Shown here: in pieces, positions 59,301 through 64,000 of the stretch
Layout of the letters: the number at the start of each line of letters is the position of its first letter
Numbering within the stretch: position 1 is the first letter of the stretch
From: Demequina rhizosphaerae
GTDB taxonomy: Bacteria; Actinomycetota; Actinomycetes; Actinomycetales; Demequinaceae
NCBI RefSeq assembly: GCF_000971255.1
Contig: NZ_BBMC01000003.1
Span: 62,001 to 126,000 of the forward strand
Direction of reading: 5' to 3'
Length of the DNA stretch: 64,000 nucleotides
Made by a program: the position numbers and the translations under genes
The notes under the pieces: generated by a model
Databases searched by the model: none
What the model saw: only the letters and a program-made list of their open reading frames with translations
Told to the model about the DNA's origin: nothing

Positions 59301-60506
59301 TCAGTCCTTGGAGGGGTTGAGCGCGGGGAGCGCGAGCATGCGGTCGAGCGCGACCTTGGCGAGGCGCTGCGTCTCGTCGTCGACGACGATCCGGTTGGGC
59401 ACCTCGCCCGCCACGAGCGACTCCAGCGCCCACACGAGGTGGGGCAGGTCGATGCGGTTCATGGTGGAGCAGAAGCACACCGTGTCCTCGAGGAAGTGCA
59501 CCTCCTTGTCGGGGTGCGCGGCCGCGACGCGGCGCACGAGGTTGAGCTCCGTGCCGATGACCCACGCGGAGCCGGGCTCGGCGGCCTCGAGGGTCTTGAT
59601 GATGTACTCGGTCGAGCCGACGTAGTCGGCGGCCGTGACGACCTCGTGCGCGCACTCGGGGTGCACCAGCACGTTGATGCCGGGCACCTTCGCGCGGAAG
59701 TCGTCGACGTGGCTGCGGCGGAAGCGGCCGTGCACCGAGCAGTGGCCCTTCCACAGGATCATGCGGGCCTTCTCGAGCTCCTCGGGGGTGTTGCCGCCCA
59801 GGGGCTTGCGCGGGTCCCACACGACGCAGTCGTCGAGCTCCATGCCGAGCTGGATGACGGCGGTGTTGCGGCCGAGGTGCTGGTCCGGCAGGAACAGCAC
59901 CTTGCCGTCGCCCTCGACGCCGCCCACCTGGTCGAAGGCCCAGCGCAGCGCGACCTCCGCGTTCGAGGACGTGCACACGACGCCGCCGTGGTCGCCGCAG
60001 AACGCCTTGATGGCGGCGGTCGAGTTCATGTAGGTGACGGGCACCGTGCGGGATGCGACGCCGGCCTCCTCGAGCTGGGCCCACGCATCGTCCACCTGGT
60101 TGATGTTGGCCATGTCGGCCATCGAGCAGCCGGCGGCCATGTCGGGCAGCACCACGGCCTGGTCGTCGGACGTGAGGATGTCCGCGCTCTCCGCCATGAA
60201 GTGCACGCCGCAGAAGACGATGAACTCCGCCTCGGGGCGCCCGGCCGCGTCGCGCGCGAGCTTGAACGAGTCGCCGGTGACGTCGGCGAACTGGATGACC
60301 TCGTCGCGCTGGTAGTGGTGGCCCAGGATGAAGACGCGGTCTCCCAGCGCCTCCTTCGCGGCGCGCGCCCGCTCGACCAGGTCGGGGTCGGAGGCGGCGG
60401 GAAGGGCGCCCGGGCAGTCGACGCCCCGCTCGGACAGCGGGTCGCGACGCTCACCCAGGAGCATGAGCGCAGGCGACGGCGAGGGCTCGTGGAAGGTCTG
60501 GGTCAT
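59301..60506 (-). CDS. nadA: Quinolinate synthase
   Basis: [4Fe-4S] enzyme that condenses iminoaspartate with dihydroxyacetone phosphate to quinolinate in NAD synthesis. The 401-residue protein is of the longer NadA type. LGHHYQRDEVIQFADVTGDSFKLA, FCGVHFMAESADIL, AGCSMADM, LPDQHLGRNT and the late CFCSTMNRIDLPHL supply the cluster Cys and substrate residues. The ATG at 60506 has a GACAAT box 6 nt upstream, again suggesting a leaderless mRNA. nadB and nadC are not adjacent. Confidence 0.95.
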   Translation of the reverse strand: MTQTFHEPSPSPALMLLGERRDPLSERGVDCPGALPAASDPDLVERARAAKEALGDRVFILGHHYQRDEVIQFADVTGDSFKLARDAAGRPEAEFIVFCGVHFMAESADILTSDDQAVVLPDMAAGCSMADMANINQVDDAWAQLEEAGVASRTVPVTYMNSTAAIKAFCGDHGGVVCTSSNAEVALRWAFDQVGGVEGDGKVLFLPDQHLGRNTAVIQLGMELDDCVVWDPRKPLGGNTPEELEKARMILWKGHCSVHGRFRRSHVDDFRAKVPGINVLVHPECAHEVVTAADYVGSTEYIIKTLEAAEPGSAWVIGTELNLVRRVAAAHPDKEVHFLEDTVCFCSTMNRIDLPHLVWALESLVAGEVPNRIVVDDETQRLAKVALDRMLALPALNPSKD

Positions 60507-60546
60507 CTGCCCATTGTCGCACGCGCGACAGGGCACACTTGAGGCC

Positions 60547-61527
60547 ATGCGTGCCGCCATCGCCGCCCAGAGCTGGCCCCTCCCGGACTCCGGGCGCCTC
60601 ACCTCCGCACAGACTGTCCGGATCGTCCGGGATGCCTGGTCCGGTGCCTCCCCGCACGTCGATCTCGACGTCGTCGCGGTGCCGTCCGGCGGTCCCCGGA
60701 CCGCCGACGCGCTCGACGGCGACACCTCGTCCGTCGGCGGCGCCACGGCCACCCGCATCGGCGGCGTCGTGGTGCTCGCCCCCGCCGTCGGCGGTCGCTG
60801 GGAGCCGTCCGCGCTGGCGTCGGCGCTGCTCGGGCTCGCGGCGGCGGGGGAGACCGCGCGCGTCGTGGTGCCCCTCGGGGACGAGCCGCCCGCCGGCGAC
60901 GCCGTCGACCTGTGGGGCGGAGGGCTCGAGGCCGCGCGCGCCGGCGTGGCGGCCCTCGACGTCGTCGCGCTCGTGGGCTCCGACCGGCCGCTGCTCGGCT
61001 TCACGGGCATGAGCGCCGCGGTCCGCGACGGGCGGGAGCACGATGCGGCGCTCGCCCAGGCGGCGCAGGCGCAGGAGGAGCGGTGGTCCGCGATCGCCCG
61101 CGAGGCCGACCCTGTCGCGTCGCGTCGCGCGCTCCTCGGCCCGACCCGCCTGTCGGACGAGCCCGGCACCGGCGCCGCCGGAGGCCTCGCGTACGCGCTC
61201 GCCGCGATGGGGGCCCGGCTCGTGCCCGCCGCCGCCGCGACGGCGGAGCTGGCCGGCCTCGACCGCGGCGCCGCCCAGGCGGACGTCGTCGTCGCGGTCG
61301 TCGACCACCTCGGCGCGCACGACCTCGACCACGGAATCGTGTCCGCGGCCTCCGCGCTGGCCGCCCGCCGGGGCGTGCCGTGCGTGGCGGTCACGGCGCA
61401 CCTCGCGGTGGGCAGGCGGGACCTCATGGCCGCCGGCGTCGCCGCGGCGCACGAGGCGGCGGCGGGGGAGGACGCGCTCGCGGATCAGATCCGCCGGGTC
61501 GCCCACACCTGGACGCCGCGCCGCTAG
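60547..61527 (+). CDS. Glycerate kinase-family protein (short)
   Basis: A 326-residue protein of the glycerate kinase GK-II fold family, shorter than the usual about 370 residues. VPSGGPRTADAL corresponds to the SDGGEGT-type motif but is degenerate, and GTGAAGGLAYALAAMGARLVPAA is the conserved GxxGGxGxAL motif. ADVVVAVVDHLGAHDLD is altered from the usual LVITGEGxxD. Activity is therefore doubtful. It is divergent from nadA with 40 bp between starts. Confidence 0.75.
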   Translation: MRAAIAAQSWPLPDSGRLTSAQTVRIVRDAWSGASPHVDLDVVAVPSGGPRTADALDGDTSSVGGATATRIGGVVVLAPAVGGRWEPSALASALLGLAAAGETARVVVPLGDEPPAGDAVDLWGGGLEAARAGVAALDVVALVGSDRPLLGFTGMSAAVRDGREHDAALAQAAQAQEERWSAIAREADPVASRRALLGPTRLSDEPGTGAAGGLAYALAAMGARLVPAAAATAELAGLDRGAAQADVVVAVVDHLGAHDLDHGIVSAASALAARRGVPCVAVTAHLAVGRRDLMAAGVAAAHEAAAGEDALADQIRRVAHTWTPRR

Positions 61528-61635
61528 TTCGCCGCGCGATCTTGGGTGACGTATCCACGAATCGCGGCGGGAGGGTTCGGAATACCCGGCGGTCGGCGTA
61601 CGCTGATAGGGACACCCGAGAGAGAGGAGGCGTCA

Positions 61636-61989
61636 ATGACTGATCTTGCTACCGAGACCAAGTCGCACGGCGTCGTCATCACCGATGCCGCGGCGGCCAA
61701 GGTCAGGAGCCTGCTCGAGCAGGAGGGCCGCGACGACCTGCGGCTGCGCCTCGCGGTGCAGCCCGGCGGCTGCTCCGGCCTCATCTACCAGCTCTACTTC
61801 GACGAGCGCACGCTGGACGGGGACGCGGTTCGCGACTTCGACGGCGTGGAGGTCGTGGTCGACAAGATGTCGGTCCCGTACCTGGATGGCGCGACCATCG
61901 ACTTCTCGGACACCATCGAGAAGCAGGGGTTCACCATCGACAACCCCAACGCGTCGAGCTCCTGCGCCTGCGGAGACTCCTTCAGCTGA
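61636..61989 (+). CDS. erpA: A-type iron-sulfur carrier (ErpA/IscA family)
   Basis: A 117-residue A-type Fe-S cluster carrier. The three Cys are in PGGCSGLIY and at the C-terminal SSCACGDSF. ITDAAAAKVRSLLEQEG starts the fold. It supplies clusters to apoproteins such as LipA and NadA, both encoded nearby. The ATG at 61636 follows GAGAGGAGG. The symbol is a family-level guess. Confidence 0.9.
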   Translation: MTDLATETKSHGVVITDAAAAKVRSLLEQEGRDDLRLRLAVQPGGCSGLIYQLYFDERTLDGDAVRDFDGVEVVVDKMSVPYLDGATIDFSDTIEKQGFTIDNPNASSSCACGDSFS

Positions 61990-62000
61990 CCCGCAAGGGA

Positions 62001-62258
62001 CTAGCGGAGACGGACGGTGAGGGCCATGCCCGCGCCGTCCGTCTTCTTTTCCCCCACGAACTCGTTCCCCGTCATGCGCGCCCACGCGGGCACGTCGACG
62101 CGCGCCGCGACGTCCGTCGCGATGACCGTGACCTCGGTGCCGGCGGCGAGGCCGCGCGCCGCCTTCGCGAGCTCGATGATCGGCAGCGGGCACAGCATGC
62201 CCGTCGCGTCGACGGTGACGTGACCGCCGCTGCCTGCCGCCGCATCGTCCCCGGTCAT
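62001..62258 (-). CDS. TusA/SirA-like sulfur carrier protein
   Basis: An 85-residue TusA-family protein with the active-site motif MLCPLPII. A short Gly/Ala-rich extension precedes it. TusA proteins accept persulfide sulfur from a cysteine desulfurase; here the gene lies one base after the stop of a cysteine-desulfurase homologue, so the two are a coupled pair. Its stop is 11 bp from the end of erpA on the other strand. Confidence 0.86.
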   Translation of the reverse strand: MTGDDAAAGSGGHVTVDATGMLCPLPIIELAKAARGLAAGTEVTVIATDVAARVDVPAWARMTGNEFVGEKKTDGAGMALTVRLR

Positions 62259-62259
62259 G

Positions 62260-63393
62260 TCAGGCGATCTCCGGGGCGCCCGCCTCGTCCCGCAGGTCCG
62301 CGATGACGCGGGGGAGGAGGTCGAGGAGGCGGTCGATGTCGGCGTCGGTGACGCCCGGGTGGAGGCCGAGCCGCACGTTGCCGTGGCTGAGCGCGCCGAC
62401 CGCCGCGAGCACGCGGCTGGGCTCGAGGGTGCTGGTGGTGCAGGCCGAGCCGGAGCCGACCGCGACGCCCTCGCGGTCGAGCCGCGACAGCAGCGCCTCG
62501 CCGTCGACGTAGAGGCACGAGAAGGTGAGCACGTGGGGGAGGCGCTCGTCGGGATCGCCCACGACGTCGACCCCGGGCCACCCGGCGGCGGCATCACGCA
62601 CGCGGGCGATCATCCGGTGGAGGCGCAGCGAGGTCTCGTCGAGCACCTCGCGGCGCTCCTGGAGCGCGACGGCCGCGGCGAGCACCGCGGGGACGAGGAC
62701 GCCGCCGGGCGCCCAGTCGTCGCCCTCGGGCCACGCGGGCAGCCAGCGGGTGTGCGGCCGCAGCGCGACGATGCCGAGGCCGGCCGGGCCGCCCCAGTCC
62801 GCGGGGTTCGCGACGAGCGCGTCCCAGTGCTGCGGCGCGGGGCCGTGGCCGATGCTCGCGGTGGCGTCGACCAGGAGGGGCACGCGCGCGGCCGTGGTCG
62901 CCTCCGCGACGCGGTCGAGGCGCTGGACGGTGCCGATCTCGTGGTTCGCGTGCTGCACCGCGGCGAGCGCGACGTCGGGCACCGCGAGCTCCGCGGCGAA
63001 CGCGTCGAGGTCGACGTGGCCGCGCGCGTCGACCGGCACCATGGTGAGGTCGCCGGCGGCGACGTGGTGGGCGGCGTGCATCGTCGCGTCGCGCTCGACG
63101 GCGGAGGCGACGATGCGGTCGCGGCCCCGGCGCGCCGCGAAGATGCCCGCGGTGGCGCGCTCGAGCCCCGCGTGCGGGGAGTGGGCGAGGTGCGTGTGCT
63201 CGGGACGGGCGCCGAGCGCCTCCGCGATGGCCTCGCGCGACGCGTCGAGGAGCTGCCTGGCACGACGCGACTCGGTGTGGAGGCGGGCGGGATCCGCCCA
63301 CCCGTCGGCGAGGCCGGCGTGGAACGCCTCGAGCGTCCTGTTCGTCATAGGGGCGGAACCACTGGCGTCCAGGAACATGCGCGCGACCTGCAT
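62260..63393 (-). CDS. Cysteine desulfurase-like protein lacking the PLP lysine
   Basis: A 377-residue class V aminotransferase-fold protein of the NifS/IscS family. It retains QHANHEIGT, VDATASIGH and the catalytic Cys in GSGSACTTST (about residue 318), and a C-terminal NVRLGLHPGVTDADID. At the PLP-lysine position the expected SxHK reads NPAD, with Asp199 in place of Lys. The mutant could not form the internal aldimine by the usual route. The ATG at 63393 follows TACCGT by 6 nt (leaderless). A TusA-like gene follows. Confidence 0.85.
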   Translation of the reverse strand: MQVARMFLDASGSAPMTNRTLEAFHAGLADGWADPARLHTESRRARQLLDASREAIAEALGARPEHTHLAHSPHAGLERATAGIFAARRGRDRIVASAVERDATMHAAHHVAAGDLTMVPVDARGHVDLDAFAAELAVPDVALAAVQHANHEIGTVQRLDRVAEATTAARVPLLVDATASIGHGPAPQHWDALVANPADWGGPAGLGIVALRPHTRWLPAWPEGDDWAPGGVLVPAVLAAAVALQERREVLDETSLRLHRMIARVRDAAAGWPGVDVVGDPDERLPHVLTFSCLYVDGEALLSRLDREGVAVGSGSACTTSTLEPSRVLAAVGALSHGNVRLGLHPGVTDADIDRLLDLLPRVIADLRDEAGAPEIA

Positions 63394-63399
63394 GGCATC

Positions 63400-63419
63400 A
63401 CGGTACAGCGCGCTAGACT
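63400..63419. promoter_or_regulatory. Back-to-back -10 boxes of the desulfurase-like gene and ctaC
   Basis: TACCGT (63405-63400, minus) lies 6 nt before ATG 63393 and TAGACT (63414-63419, plus) lies 6 nt before GTG 63426. Only 32 bp separate the two starts. Confidence 0.6.
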
Positions 63420-63425
63420 GCCCGT

Positions 63426-64000
63426 GTGTCCCACCTTTCACGTCCCCGCGTGCCCGGAAAAGCCCTGGCAGGCATCGCTGTCCTGGGACTGACGTCCCTC
63501 CTGGCAGGATGCGCCAACGGCATCGAGAACGGCGCACTTCCCAGCTCGCCCGAGATCACCAACCAGACCGGTCGGATCATCACCCTCTGGAACGGCTCCT
63601 GGATCGCCGCGCTCGCCGTCGGCGTCCTCACCTGGGGCCTCATCCTCTGGTCCGTCGCGGTCTATCGCAAGCGCAAGGGGGACAACAAGCTCCCCGTCCA
63701 GACGCGTGCGAACATCCCGCTCGAGCTGATGTACACCATCGTCCCGCTCCTCATGGTCGGCGTGCTGTTCAAGTACACGGCCGAGGACGTCGCCGCGATC
63801 AAGGACACGTCCGAGACGCCGGACATCCACATCAACGTCGTGGGCAAGCAGTGGAGCTGGGACTTCAACTACGTCGACGACGACGTCTACGACCCGGGCG
63901 TGCAGGCCGTCCTCACCGGTGAGGAGGGCGTCGAGGAGACGCTGCCCACGCTGTACCTGCCCGTGGGCGAGCGCGTCGAGTTCACGCTCGACTCCCGCGA
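63426..64000 (+). CDS. ctaC: Cytochrome c oxidase subunit II (partial, 3' end outside window)
   Basis: Membrane-anchored subunit II of the aa3-type oxidase. The 191 visible codons include a signal with lipobox LLAGC (Cys about 28), two membrane helices (WIAALAVGVLTWGLILWSVAVY; PLELMYTIVPLLMVGVLF) and the start of the cupredoxin domain with VVGKQWSWDFNY, where the Trp/Asp segment takes part in electron entry. The CuA Cys ligands lie beyond the window. The GTG at 63426 is set by the -10 box TAGACT 6 nt upstream. Confidence 0.93.
   Translation, partial: MSHLSRPRVPGKALAGIAVLGLTSLLAGCANGIENGALPSSPEITNQTGRIITLWNGSWIAALAVGVLTWGLILWSVAVYRKRKGDNKLPVQTRANIPLELMYTIVPLLMVGVLFKYTAEDVAAIKDTSETPDIHINVVGKQWSWDFNYVDDDVYDPGVQAVLTGEEGVEETLPTLYLPVGERVEFTLDSR

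Noticed and set aside
1-64000. CRISPR array, rRNA or tRNA genes
   Set aside because: No regularly spaced repeats or RNA-gene consensus sequences were found on either strand.

Overview
The window is chromosomal DNA of a very GC-rich actinobacterium, most likely of the order Micrococcales (Cellulomonas/Demequina-like; genus inferred only). Pointers are the glnA-RDD-DUF4191-lipA-lipB-E2-lpdA-pepA neighbourhood, the DUF3043 and DUF4191 membrane proteins, GTG starts with GTGA/ATGA gene overlaps, many genes that look leaderless (a TANNNT box 6-7 nt before the start codon), and WhiB-type chemistry. No rRNA, tRNA or CRISPR array was seen.

Layout. 1-4.3 kb: a GH13 glucosidase (cut by the left edge) with a LacI-type operator, ribA, a DUF2235 hydrolase and an amino-acid permease. 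4.5-6.0 kb: secreted M28 peptidase. 6.2-10.6 kb: GntR regulator plus prpD-prpB-prpC, a methylcitrate cycle operon for propionyl-CoA. 10.6-14.2 kb: MDR oxidoreductase and a UvrD/helicase IV-like protein with a nuclease-like insert. 14.4-25.9 kb: a catabolic region (MBL hydrolase, sugar-type ABC importer, flavoprotein, PanE-like reductase, double HbpS/GlcG protein, two SDRs, bicovalent FAD oxidase, VOC protein, MFS exporter). Its four transcription units share an operator of the form TGAAAG-N3-CTTTCA. 26.1-27.4 kb: class-C beta-lactamase-fold hydrolase.

27,483-37,109: a 9.6-kb integrated element flanked by a perfect 27-bp direct repeat that is the 3' end of glnA. It has a tyrosine integrase, an excisionase, an XRE regulator, a RecA-like replication ATPase, a WhiB-like protein, a scaffold-like protein, an HK97-fold major capsid protein and a small terminase, plus small cargo genes. 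It has no portal, large terminase, protease, tail or lysis gene. I read it as a capsid-encoding phage satellite, the most interesting object in the window.

37.1-64 kb: core genome. glnA, RDD and HAD proteins, a beta-helix lipoprotein, DUF4191, lipA, lipB, an MMPL transporter, a frameshifted kinase-like gene, a TIGR01777 epimerase, the 2-oxo-acid dehydrogenase E2 and E3 genes (the lipoylated partners of lipA/lipB), pepA, pyrD, a TDT transporter with a divergent LysR, a phosphoribosyltransferase, an aldo-keto reductase, DUF3043, nadA, a glycerate kinase homologue, an A-type Fe-S carrier, a TusA-like protein next to a cysteine-desulfurase homologue lacking the PLP lysine, and ctaC (cut by the right edge).

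A 10-mer, GGACGATGCG, occurs at least 26 times across the host DNA by eye and not once inside the element, which supports recent acquisition of the element.
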